Below, one piece after another: positions 1 to 5,821 of a stretch of DNA of 9,817 nucleotides. The DNA lies in the NCBI GenBank assembly GCA_015487645.1, contig WFPH01000079.1, positions 1 through 9,817 on the forward strand. The letters are read 5' to 3'. The position numbers and the translations under genes are program-made. This stretch comes from Thermosulfurimonas sp. (GTDB lineage Bacteria; Desulfobacterota; Thermodesulfobacteria; Thermodesulfobacteriales; Thermodesulfobacteriaceae). Under the pieces are notes generated by a model. It made no database searches and was not told the origin of the DNA. It saw only the letters and a program-made list of their open reading frames with translations. Positions within the stretch are counted from its first letter, which is position 1. Each line of letters opens with the position of its first letter.

Positions 1-2
1 AG

Positions 3-113
3 TTTGGTCCCTTTTTGGGGCTGGCCCTTCTGGCGGATGGAGGAGTAGCTTTTGTGTTAGACCATCGGAGCTTTGAACCTCTCAAAAGATTTTTAGGAAA
101 AGCCGAACTTTAG
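3..113 (+). CDS. C-terminal end of an unidentified protein (partial)
   Basis: The frame starting at base 3 is open from the left edge to a TAG at 111-113 and encodes 36 residues. These begin with a hydrophobic, glycine-rich stretch (FGPFLGLALLADGG), continue through FVLDHRSFEPL and end in a basic tail, FLGKAEL. The composition and codon choice look like a genuine protein end. A competing frame (base 1, stop at 46-48) is shorter and has an improbable tryptophan-rich composition. The family is not recognised. The gene lies in the same direction as dsrA, about 180 bp upstream, and no convincing terminator separates them. Only the tail is visible, so its reality and function remain uncertain. Confidence 0.4.
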   Translation, partial: FGPFLGLALLADGGVAFVLDHRSFEPLKRFLGKAEL

Positions 114-213
114 GGCAGGCTAATAGCGAAAACTAGGCTCCGATCTTTAAGGCATAAAAAGGCCGAAATGTCGATTACGGTTTTTAATCTCTGTTAATTC
201 TCCAAAACCTTCC

Positions 214-242
214 TTGACATTTAAGATGATGGGCGGTAGGCT
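214..242 (+). promoter_or_regulatory. Putative sigma70-type promoter of dsrABD
   Basis: A perfect -35 hexamer TTGACA (214-219) is followed after 17 bp by TAGGCT (237-242), which matches the TATAAT consensus at the first, second and last positions. The DNA just upstream (about 150-210) is AT-rich, like an UP element. The predicted transcription start, near 249, leaves a leader of about 45 nt before the dsrA start. The perfect -35 and ideal spacing are seen directly; promoter activity is inferred. The weak -10 suits a promoter that is regulated or needs an activator. Confidence 0.55.
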
Positions 243-252
243 CAAGCCTACC
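235..252. promoter_or_regulatory. 18-bp palindrome over the dsr promoter -10 (candidate operator)
   Basis: GGTAGGCT-CA-AGCCTACC has two perfect 8-bp arms around a 2-bp centre. It contains the whole putative -10 hexamer and reaches just past the predicted start site, where a dimeric repressor would block RNA polymerase. It does not resemble the Rex or HcpR motifs known from Desulfovibrio. If transcription starts further upstream it could instead form a 7-bp RNA hairpin with a TCAA loop. The symmetry is seen directly; the operator role is inferred. Confidence 0.4.
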
Positions 253-282
253 TAGGTGGAGAAGCCGAAAAATTGTTTAGTT

Positions 283-290
283 AAGGAGGG
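283..290 (+). promoter_or_regulatory. Ribosome binding site that fixes the dsrA start
   Basis: AAGGAGGG ends 4 nt before the ATG at 295. No Shine-Dalgarno sequence precedes the in-frame GTG at 256, which would add 13 residues not expected in DsrA. The site therefore supports 295 as the start. Confidence 0.85.
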
Positions 291-294
291 AGTG

Positions 295-1593
295 ATGGCC
301 GACATCAAGAAACATGACACACCTATGGTGGATGAGTTAAAGGGTGGCCCCTGGCCAAGTTTTGTGGACGACATTTATTCTTACGCCGAGAAGCACCAGA
401 AACAGGCCTGTTTCGATCTGATGGGTCAGCTTGAGCTTTCTTACAAGCACAAAGAGACCCACTGGAAGCACGGTGGTATCGTGGGCGTGTTTGGGTACGG
501 CGGTGGTGTGATCGGGCGTTATTCAGACCAGCAGGATAAGTTCCCGGCCATTTGGGCCTTTCATACGGTGCGTGTGAATCAGCCGGCCTCCAAGTGGTAT
601 CATAGTTCGGCCCTCCGGAAGCTCTGCGAAATGTGGGATCACCGGGGAAGCGGTATGCTGAATACCCACGGATCCACGGGGGACCTGGTTCTTCTGGGCA
701 CCGTAACCGAGCAGCTTGAGCCCATCTTCTTCGATCTTACCCATCAGATGAACATGGATCTGGGTGGCTCGGGCTCTAATCTCCGGACGCCTTCCTGCTG
801 TGTGGGTAAGGCCCGTTGCGAGTGGAGCTGCATTGATACTCAGGCGCTCTGCTACGACCTTACGATGACCTATCAGGACGAGCTTCACCGTCCGGCCTTC
901 CCTTATAAGTTCAAGTTCAAGATCTCCGGGTGTCCCAACGACTGTGTGGCGGCTATTGCTCGAGCCGACCTTTCCATCATCGGAACCTGGATTGATGATA
1001 TTCGCATTGATCAGGAGGCTGTGCGGGCTTATGTAGGTGGAGAGCTTAAGCCCAATGCTGGAGCGCATTCCGACCGTGACTGGGGTCCTTTCGATATTCA
1101 GAAGGAGGTCATTGACCTTTGTCCTACCCAGTGCATGCACTGGGACGAGAAAGAGAAAAAGCTTTACATCAACAACAAAGAGTGCAACCGCTGCATGCAC
1201 TGCATCAATGTCATGCCTGAGGCCCTGCGTCCCGGGACGGACACCGGAGCCACCATCCTGATGGGAGCTAAGGCTCCGATCCTTGATGGGGCTCAGCTTT
1301 CGACGGTGATCGTGCCTTTTATGAGGCTTGAGCCGCCTTACGATAATTTGAAGGAGCTTATCGAGAAGACCTGGGATTTCTGGATGGAGAACGGTAAGAA
1401 CCGTGAGCGTTTGGGAGAACTCATTCAGCGTATTGGTCTCAACCGTTTCATCGTGGATGTGCTCGGGCTCAAGCCCATTCCGCAGCACGTTCGTGAGCCG
1501 CGTTCCAACCCCTACGTGTTCTGGAAGGAAGAAGAGGTTGAGGGTGGTTGGGACCGTGATGTGGCTGAATTCCGTAAGCGTCACCCGGCCTAA
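295..1593 (+). CDS. dsrA: Dissimilatory sulfite reductase, alpha subunit
   Basis: DsrA pairs with DsrB in a cytoplasmic alpha2beta2 enzyme that reduces sulfite, passing the product sulfur to DsrC; it is the terminal step of sulfate respiration. The product has 432 residues, close to the family norm of about 437. The tetrapyrrole-linked [4Fe-4S] ligands are visible as Cys169 and Cys175 (CCVGKARC) and Cys213 and Cys217 (SGCPNDC). Their spacing matches Desulfovibrio vulgaris DsrA Cys177/183/221/225. An inserted ferredoxin domain follows, with Cys276 or Cys280 plus Cys297, Cys300 and Cys303 (CNRCMHC). In the Desulfovibrio enzyme the alpha site is described as structural and carries sirohydrochlorin. 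The ATG is chosen by its strong ribosome site. dsrB follows after 50 nt. Fifteen of 23 arginine codons are CGT, consistent with high expression. Identity is near certain. Confidence 0.98.
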   Translation: MADIKKHDTPMVDELKGGPWPSFVDDIYSYAEKHQKQACFDLMGQLELSYKHKETHWKHGGIVGVFGYGGGVIGRYSDQQDKFPAIWAFHTVRVNQPASKWYHSSALRKLCEMWDHRGSGMLNTHGSTGDLVLLGTVTEQLEPIFFDLTHQMNMDLGGSGSNLRTPSCCVGKARCEWSCIDTQALCYDLTMTYQDELHRPAFPYKFKFKISGCPNDCVAAIARADLSIIGTWIDDIRIDQEAVRAYVGGELKPNAGAHSDRDWGPFDIQKEVIDLCPTQCMHWDEKEKKLYINNKECNRCMHCINVMPEALRPGTDTGATILMGAKAPILDGAQLSTVIVPFMRLEPPYDNLKELIEKTWDFWMENGKNRERLGELIQRIGLNRFIVDVLGLKPIPQHVREPRSNPYVFWKEEEVEGGWDRDVAEFRKRHPA

Positions 1594-1643
1594 GGAATCC
1601 GGGTTTGGGAAGTTTTTGAAAATTTAAAGTAAGGAGGTTTGAG

Positions 1644-2876
1644 ATGTCCGATAAGGTCTATGAGGAGATTCAAAATACCCAACTGGATGAGATTTTTAGC
1701 AAGCCTTATGATCCTGAGCTGGCCGAAAAGCTCTACAATCCCCAGAAGCCCATGGAGAACCGGATTACCGATATTGGTCCGCCTCACTACGCTCAGTTCT
1801 TTCCTCCGGTGATCAAGAAGAATTACGGTAAGTGGGTGAGCCACGAGATCATCCAGCCCGGAGTCATTAAGTATAAGAGCGAGACCGGCGATGTGGTTTA
1901 CGCCGTGCGTGTGGGGTGTGCCCGGCTGGTGACCACGGACTATATTCGGGAGGTCTGTGAGATTGCGGACAAGTATTGTGACGGTTATGTCCGCTGGACC
2001 ACCCGTAATAACATCGAATTCCATGTGACGGATGAGGAGAAGCTCCGGGCCCTTCTGGATGACCTGAAGGGTCGCAAGTTCCCCAACGGCTCTTACAAGT
2101 TTCCGGTGGGTGGAACCGGGGCCTCGGTAACCAACATTGTTCATACCCAGGGATGGGTGCATTGCCACACTCCGGCTATCGACGCTTCGGGTGTGGTCAA
2201 GGCTGTGATGGACGAGCTTTTTGATTACTTCGGTAGCCACAAGCTCCCGGCCCAGGTGCGGATTGCCCTGGCCTGCTGTCTCAACATGTGTGGCGCGGTG
2301 CACTGCTCCGATATCGCTATTCTGGGTATTCACCGGAAGCCTCCTCTAGTGGAAGACGATCGTCTGCAGCATGTCTGCGAGATCCCGCTGGTGGTGGCGG
2401 CTTGTCCTCTGGGAGCCATTAAGCCGGCTACGGTAGAGATCGACGGTGAGAAGAAGAAGACCGTCCGGGTGAACAAAGAGCGCTGCATGTTCTGCGGTAA
2501 CTGTTACACCATGTGTCCGGCCATGCCGCTGGCCGACGGTGAAGGTGATGGTATTGCTATCCTGGTCGGCGGTAAGATCTCCAACCGGATCTCCCCGCCC
2601 AAGTTCTCCAAACTGGTGATCCCCTTCATCCCCAATGAGCCTCCGCGGTGGCCGACCACCGTTAAGTGGATCAAGAAGATCCTTGAGACCTATGCCCAGC
2701 ATGCCCGGAAGTATGAGCGTCTGGGCGAGTGGGCCGAGCGCATCGGCTGGGAGCGCTTCTTTGAGCTCTGTGAGATTCCGTTTACCGAAAAGAGCATCGA
2801 CGACTACCGCCTGGCCTACGACACCTATCGGACCTCGCTCCACTTCAAGTTCACCAGCCATGTGGAGCCCATGTAA
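1644..2876 (+). CDS. dsrB: Dissimilatory sulfite reductase, beta subunit
   Basis: DsrB carries the catalytic siroheme-[4Fe-4S] centre that reduces sulfite. The 410-residue product shows the cluster ligands Cys174 (WVHC), Cys211, Cys212 and Cys216 (CCLNMC). Their spacing is identical to D. vulgaris DsrB Cys151/188/189/193. The ferredoxin domain has Cys254, Cys281, Cys284 and Cys287 (CMFCGNC), again a constant offset of 23. The conserved family start (YNPQKPMENRITDIGP) begins only at residue 31, so there is an N-terminal extension of about 23 residues relative to D. vulgaris. AAGGAGG (1631-1637) sits 6 nt before the ATG and supports the long form. It lies between dsrA and dsrD on one transcript. 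All key ligands are intact, so the protein should be active. Confidence 0.98.
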   Translation: MSDKVYEEIQNTQLDEIFSKPYDPELAEKLYNPQKPMENRITDIGPPHYAQFFPPVIKKNYGKWVSHEIIQPGVIKYKSETGDVVYAVRVGCARLVTTDYIREVCEIADKYCDGYVRWTTRNNIEFHVTDEEKLRALLDDLKGRKFPNGSYKFPVGGTGASVTNIVHTQGWVHCHTPAIDASGVVKAVMDELFDYFGSHKLPAQVRIALACCLNMCGAVHCSDIAILGIHRKPPLVEDDRLQHVCEIPLVVAACPLGAIKPATVEIDGEKKKTVRVNKERCMFCGNCYTMCPAMPLADGEGDGIAILVGGKISNRISPPKFSKLVIPFIPNEPPRWPTTVKWIKKILETYAQHARKYERLGEWAERIGWERFFELCEIPFTEKSIDDYRLAYDTYRTSLHFKFTSHVEPM

Positions 2877-2893
2877 TTCTGGGTAGGGTAGAT

Positions 2894-2919
2894 CGAAGGG
2901 GGCCTTTGGGCCCCCTTCG
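2894..2919 (+). terminator. Perfect 11-bp hairpin between dsrB and dsrD (partial terminator or mRNA stabiliser)
   Basis: Bases 2894-2904 (CGAAGGGGGCC) pair without mismatch with 2909-2919 around a TTTG loop. The stem is very GC-rich. It is followed by TTAATTTATTA, which is AU-rich but not a clean U tract. dsrD begins 32 nt downstream and has no evident strong promoter, so full termination would silence it. Partial termination or protection of the dsrAB 3' end is more likely. The structure is seen directly; the role is inferred. Confidence 0.6.
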
Positions 2920-2950
2920 TTAATTTATTAAGGAAAGGAGGGATTCGAAG

Positions 2951-3184
2951 ATGGCCATGGATAAGGAGGAACTCAAAAAGAAGATTATGGAGTTTATGGA
3001 AAAGAAATCCGGGGCGAAGTCCAAAGTGTATCTCAAAGATATGCAGAGGGCTATCCCCGAAGCTTCTCCCCGGGAGATCAAAAAGGCGGCCAATGAACTC
3101 GTGCAGGAGGGTAAGCTGGAGTATTTCTCCACGGGTTCCACGGTGATGTACGGAATTCCCGGGAAGGGGCAGCCCGTGGAATAG
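2951..3184 (+). CDS. dsrD: DsrD, winged-helix activator of sulfite reductase
   Basis: DsrD is a small cytoplasmic protein found with reductive-type dsrAB. It is reported to bind DsrAB and stimulate sulfite reduction allosterically, although it was first suspected to bind DNA because of its winged-helix fold. The 77 residues match the usual length of about 78. An N-terminal helix (about 4-18) is followed by SGAKSKVYLKD, a helix around 40-53, and the characteristic wing LEYFSTGSTVMYG (residues 56-68), close to the Desulfovibrio LEYWSSGSTTMYG. AAGGAGG (2935-2941) lies 9 nt before the chosen ATG; the alternative Met at codon 3 would be too far away. The gene ends in tandem stops, TAG then TAA. 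Its presence argues for reductive or disproportionating sulfur metabolism rather than sulfur oxidation. Confidence 0.95.
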   Translation: MAMDKEELKKKIMEFMEKKSGAKSKVYLKDMQRAIPEASPREIKKAANELVQEGKLEYFSTGSTVMYGIPGKGQPVE

Positions 3185-3207
3185 TAATTTGCTCCTAGAG
3201 GTTCTTC

Positions 3208-3234
3208 GGGGGGAGGAAATTCCTCCCCCTTTTG
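3208..3234 (+). terminator. Rho-independent terminator of dsrABD
   Basis: GGGGGAGG (3209-3216) pairs with CCTCCCCC (3222-3229) around an AAATT loop, and the plus strand then reads TTTTGATTT. It begins 24 nt after the dsrD stop and ends just before the convergent kinase gene's stop. Read on the minus strand, the hairpin is followed by CGAAGAACC rather than a U tract, so it should work mainly for the dsr transcript. Confidence 0.8.
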
Positions 3235-3236
3235 AT

Positions 3237-4166
3237 TTAACTTCCCCAGATAGTTTTCTTCAAAGAAGCAGGCAGTAGAGTTTTAAGTCTCTTTTCGGCG
3301 GGCTCGATAAAGGCCTCAAACCATTTCTTGCCTTCGGAACTCAGTCTTACAAAGGCTCCCAGGGCCTGCATAAGACGAAATATCCGGGTGTAAAAGAGTT
3401 CTTGCAGGAATTCCTTTCTCGGACGGCCCGAAAAATGCAAATAAAGATCAAGAAGCTTTCTTTGTGGCAGATCCCTTACGTAAGGGTCATAGAGGAGAGA
3501 GGCCAGATCATAGGAAGGGGGCCCCAAACGCGCCCCCTGAAAATCTATGAGATAAAGCCGATCTCCTTTCACCATGAGGTTGCGGGACTGAAAATCCCGA
3601 TGGAGAACCGTGGGTTGAAAAAACCGGGCCCAGGCCTCCCTTACGAATTCTTGCCATAGGGCCCTCTCCACGGGAAGCCACCTTCGACCCAGCCGCTGGC
3701 GAAGATACCAGGTCTCAAAGTAAAGGATCTCCTTTTCCCAGATAAGCCTGCGGTCGTAATAGGGCGTCTCAAGAGTGGCCTCCAGGGGGAATTGAGGGGC
3801 CAGGGCCTGAAGGTGGACCAATATTCTTATGGCCTGAGGGTAGAGGAGATTTTTTCGGGGATACTCCGCAAGCCTGAGGTCACCGAGATCCTCGAGTAAA
3901 AGAACACCCTCCGGCTCGCGGAAGGCCAGAATTTCTGGCACAGGCAGCCCGTGAGAACGGAAGAATAGTCCTAACCGGTAGTAGCTACGGGCCTCTTTTT
4001 TCCCAAAGTCTCCCGGCTGAGGCCAGACTAGGATCAAACACTCCCCTGAGGTTTTGACTCGGAAAAACCGCCTCGCCGAGCCATCTCCAGTTAGAGGAAC
4101 GATCTCCCGGGGTCTTAGGCCCCACCAGGTGAAAACCAACTCTCCGAGCTTTTCCGGAGAGATCAT
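3237..4166 (-). CDS. amgK: AmgK-like sugar kinase (APH/choline kinase fold)
   Basis: This is a 309-residue aminoglycoside-phosphotransferase-fold kinase of the group that includes AmgK, which phosphorylates the anomeric hydroxyl of N-acetylmuramate or N-acetylglucosamine in cell-wall recycling. Visible features are the nucleotide-binding loop LTGDGSARRFFRV (residues 25-37), the catalytic loop VLHRDFQSRN (187-196, with Asp191 and Asn196), the metal-binding LIDFQGARLGPPSYDLASLL (206-225, Asp208) and a helical C-terminus. The ATG at 4166 overlaps the TGA of the upstream nucleotidyltransferase as ATGA. The frame stays open further upstream, to 4484, but that stretch lies inside the neighbouring gene and is not homologous-looking. 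Coupling to a MurU-like partner supports the recycling role. The exact sugar is not provable from sequence; a different hexosamine or another sugar is possible. Confidence 0.72.
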   Translation of the reverse strand: MISPEKLGELVFTWWGLRPREIVPLTGDGSARRFFRVKTSGECLILVWPQPGDFGKKEARSYYRLGLFFRSHGLPVPEILAFREPEGVLLLEDLGDLRLAEYPRKNLLYPQAIRILVHLQALAPQFPLEATLETPYYDRRLIWEKEILYFETWYLRQRLGRRWLPVERALWQEFVREAWARFFQPTVLHRDFQSRNLMVKGDRLYLIDFQGARLGPPSYDLASLLYDPYVRDLPQRKLLDLYLHFSGRPRKEFLQELFYTRIFRLMQALGAFVRLSSEGKKWFEAFIEPAEKRLKTLLPASLKKTIWGS

Positions 4167-4867
4167 GGTCTGGGAACAAAAGGAACCACTATACCTGCCC
4201 GGAGATCTTTCTGGGCCTGGAGATAAGTTTCGGGAGTGCCTATGTCCTGCCAGTAAAACCCGGTCGCCACCAGGGCCTCGGGATAAAACCCACGAGCTAT
4301 AAGCTTGAGGTAGGCGGGCACCAGATCTCTTTCGTCGGGGAGTTCGGCGATCCACTCCGGAGAGACCACCTGAATACCGGTATAAGCGTAGCCCTCTCCG
4401 GAATCTTCTCCAAAGCCCACGACCAGCCCATCCTTCACGCGCACTCGGTTGAGTCCCTCCCTCCGATGACAGAACATGAGGCAAAGGGGCTTTCTTTTCA
4501 GAAAGGCCTCGAAGACCGCTCGCAGGGAAAAGTTGGTCAGGATGTCCCCATTCATCACCAGGGTGGGTTCAGTGAAAAAGGAAGCGGCGTTACGGAGAGC
4601 CCCGCAGGTGCCCAGGAGGTGCGGCTCTTCAAAGACCTCAAGGCGAATCTCCGGATGAGCCCTCTGGAAAGCCTCGGCAAAGGAGAGGATCTTTTCCTTC
4701 AGGTGCCAGGCGTTCAGGCCGATGATCCGAAAGCCTTGAGAGATGAGCGCTTCCAGGATGGTAGCAAGCAGGGGTTTACCCAGAAGGGGGAGAAGAGGTT
4801 TGGGAGTGTGGTCAGTATAGGGCCGGAGGCGCTCCCCCCGGCCGGCACAGAGCACGAAGGCCCGCAT
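4163..4867 (-). CDS. murU: MurU-like sugar-1-phosphate nucleotidyltransferase
   Basis: This 234-residue cytoplasmic enzyme is of the nucleotidyltransferase (GlmU/RmlA-like) fold. It should join a sugar 1-phosphate to a nucleoside triphosphate; in MurU this gives UDP-MurNAc from MurNAc-1-phosphate. The signature AGRGERLRP (8-16) and PKPLLPLLGKPLL (22-34) bind nucleotide. LLGTCGAL (84-91) and NGDIL (106-110, Asp108) form the active site, and WQDIGTPETY (206-215, Asp208) supplies the second metal ligand. The length fits MurU (about 225), with no acyltransferase domain as in GlmU. Its ATG shares one base with the tatA stop (TAATG), and its TGA overlaps the kinase start. There is no strong ribosome site, so it probably depends on coupled translation. 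A mannose- or hexosamine-1-phosphate substrate cannot be excluded. Confidence 0.75.
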   Translation of the reverse strand: MRAFVLCAGRGERLRPYTDHTPKPLLPLLGKPLLATILEALISQGFRIIGLNAWHLKEKILSFAEAFQRAHPEIRLEVFEEPHLLGTCGALRNAASFFTEPTLVMNGDILTNFSLRAVFEAFLKRKPLCLMFCHRREGLNRVRVKDGLVVGFGEDSGEGYAYTGIQVVSPEWIAELPDERDLVPAYLKLIARGFYPEALVATGFYWQDIGTPETYLQAQKDLRAGIVVPFVPRP

Positions 4868-5067
4868 TAAGCTTGCTGAGCCTGGGCCCCCTCGGTTTTT
4901 TCGATCTTCTCTACCTCTTCCTGTACATCGGCCTCCCTGAGGGCCTGTTTAAAGGATCGGATACCCTTTCCGAGTCCGGCCCCGATTTCCGGAAGTCTTT
5001 TGGCTCCAAAGAGGAGGAAAGCGATAAAAAGGATAATAAGAAGTTCCTGAGTGCCCAGTCCGAACAT
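4867..5067 (-). CDS. tatA: Twin-arginine translocase subunit TatA
   Basis: TatA oligomerises in the cytoplasmic membrane to form the passage used by folded Tat substrates. The 66-residue product has the standard layout. A short periplasmic start is followed by one membrane helix (about 8-20), the FG hinge (Phe20-Gly21) and a basic amphipathic helix including LPEIGAGLGKGIRSF (25-39). The tail is charged and rich in Glu, Lys and Gln. The start at 5067 is chosen over an upstream in-frame ATG at 5112 because MFGLGTQELL is the canonical TatA start and AAGGAGG precedes it by 6 nt. tatC lies 13 nt upstream. Residue 8 is glutamate, a feature also seen in TatB, and no tatB is present here, so this protein may serve both roles. 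Confidence 0.93.
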   Translation of the reverse strand: MFGLGTQELLIILFIAFLLFGAKRLPEIGAGLGKGIRSFKQALREADVQEEVEKIEKTEGAQAQQA

Positions 5068-5073
5068 AGGGGA

Positions 5074-5082
5074 CCTCCTTTT
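5074..5082 (-). promoter_or_regulatory. Ribosome binding site that fixes the tatA start
   Basis: On the minus strand AAAAGGAGG overlaps the end of tatC (its TAA is at 5081-5083) and lies 6 nt before the ATG at 5067. This supports the 66-residue TatA over a form extended by 15 residues into tatC. Confidence 0.8.
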
Positions 5083-5821
5083 AGCCTTTGGGTTCGAGTA
5101 ACCATACCACAAGAATGCTTACTTCGTAAAGAAGAACCAGGGGAATGGCCAGGAAGAGCTGGTTGACCACATCTGGAGTGGGGGTGAGGATAGCCGCTAC
5201 TAGAAACGCGCCCACGATGGCGTAAGGCCTGGCCTTTGATAAAGTCCTGGCTCGCACTATACCCAGCTTTCCGGCCACCGCCAGAGCTACGGGTATCTCG
5301 AAACAGAATCCGAAGATCACCAGCATTCGCACGGCAAAACTTATATAGTCCCGGAAGATAGGCTTGAATTCCAGGAGCTCGCCGCCGAACTGGGCTAGAA
5401 ACCGGAAGGCCTTGGGAAAAACCAGGAAGTAGGCGAAAGCCGCCCCCCCCAGGAAGGCCAGGCAGGAAAAAAGGATAAGGGGGCGAGCAAAGCGTTTTTC
5501 GTGGGCGTAAAGTCCGGGGGCCACGAAGCGCCAGGCCTGGAAAATAATCACCGGACTGGCCAGCACGGCCCCGCAAATGAGAGCCACCTTGAGGTAGGTG
5601 AAAAAAGCCTCCTGATAGGCCACGAAAATGATCTGCTGCCCTTCCGGGAGGACCGCCCGGAGCGGTTTCAGGAGGAAGTTTAGTAGGGGGGTAAGTTGCC
5701 AGTAGCAGAGGGCCGAGGCCCCCACCCAGGCCAGAAGGCTTTTAAGGATGCGTTCCCGGAGCTCAAGAAGATGAGCGGTAAGCGGTAGGTTCTGATCTTC
5801 TTCGGGAAGTTCCGGGGTCAC
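5081..5821 (-). CDS. tatC: Twin-arginine translocase subunit TatC
   Basis: TatC is the membrane receptor that recognises twin-arginine signal peptides and organises the export of folded, often cofactor-bearing proteins. The 246-residue product has six predicted membrane helices (roughly 27-50, 71-95, 114-135, 158-183, 196-212 and 217-238). Family motifs are present: the cytoplasmic HLLELRERI (17-25), the periplasmic FVAPGLYAHEKR (99-110) with conserved Pro and Glu, FGFCFEIP (170-177) and the TPTPDVVNQ loop (213-221). The GTG start overlaps the transketolase TGA as GTGA, indicating coupled translation. In sulfur-respiring bacteria Tat typically exports hydrogenases, formate dehydrogenases and similar enzymes; DsrAB itself is cytoplasmic and not a substrate. 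Confidence 0.95.
   Translation of the reverse strand: MTPELPEEDQNLPLTAHLLELRERILKSLLAWVGASALCYWQLTPLLNFLLKPLRAVLPEGQQIIFVAYQEAFFTYLKVALICGAVLASPVIIFQAWRFVAPGLYAHEKRFARPLILFSCLAFLGGAAFAYFLVFPKAFRFLAQFGGELLEFKPIFRDYISFAVRMLVIFGFCFEIPVALAVAGKLGIVRARTLSKARPYAIVGAFLVAAILTPTPDVVNQLFLAIPLVLLYEVSILVVWLLEPKG

Noticed and set aside
64..144. 8-bp inverted repeat ATCGGAGC (64-71) and GCTCCGAT (137-144)
   Set aside because: The arms are 65 nt apart and one lies in the partial reading frame. With no U tract or other support, it is likely chance.
164..185. Possible terminator CCG...CGG followed by TTTTT before the dsr promoter
   Set aside because: Only three base pairs can form around a long loop, too weak to call a terminator.
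190..205. Possible Rex half-site (GTTAAT) upstream of dsrA
   Set aside because: Only one half resembles the motif and the inverted second half is absent.
256..294. GTG start at 256 adding 13 residues to DsrA
   Set aside because: There is no ribosome site before it, and the palindrome and predicted transcription start lie just upstream. The ATG at 295 has a strong AAGGAGGG.
523..1584. Long open frame of 353 codons antisense to dsrA
   Set aside because: It lies wholly opposite dsrA, has no recognisable domain and no credible start context. Codon bias of the GC-rich sense gene explains its openness.
1590..2861. Two further long open frames antisense to dsrB (1590-2333 and 2346-2861)
   Set aside because: Both are fully covered by dsrB, whose conserved cluster ligands prove the plus strand is coding. 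The antisense proteins show no family features.
4167..4484. 106-codon upstream extension of the kinase reading frame
   Set aside because: It overlaps the nucleotidyltransferase gene in another frame and its sequence is rich in Arg, Gly and Ser without motifs. The ATGA overlap at 4166 gives a normal-length kinase.
5068..5112. Upstream ATG adding 15 residues to TatA
   Set aside because: The added residues overlap the end of tatC and would place a basic segment before the TatA signal-anchor. The ATG at 5067 has a strong ribosome site.
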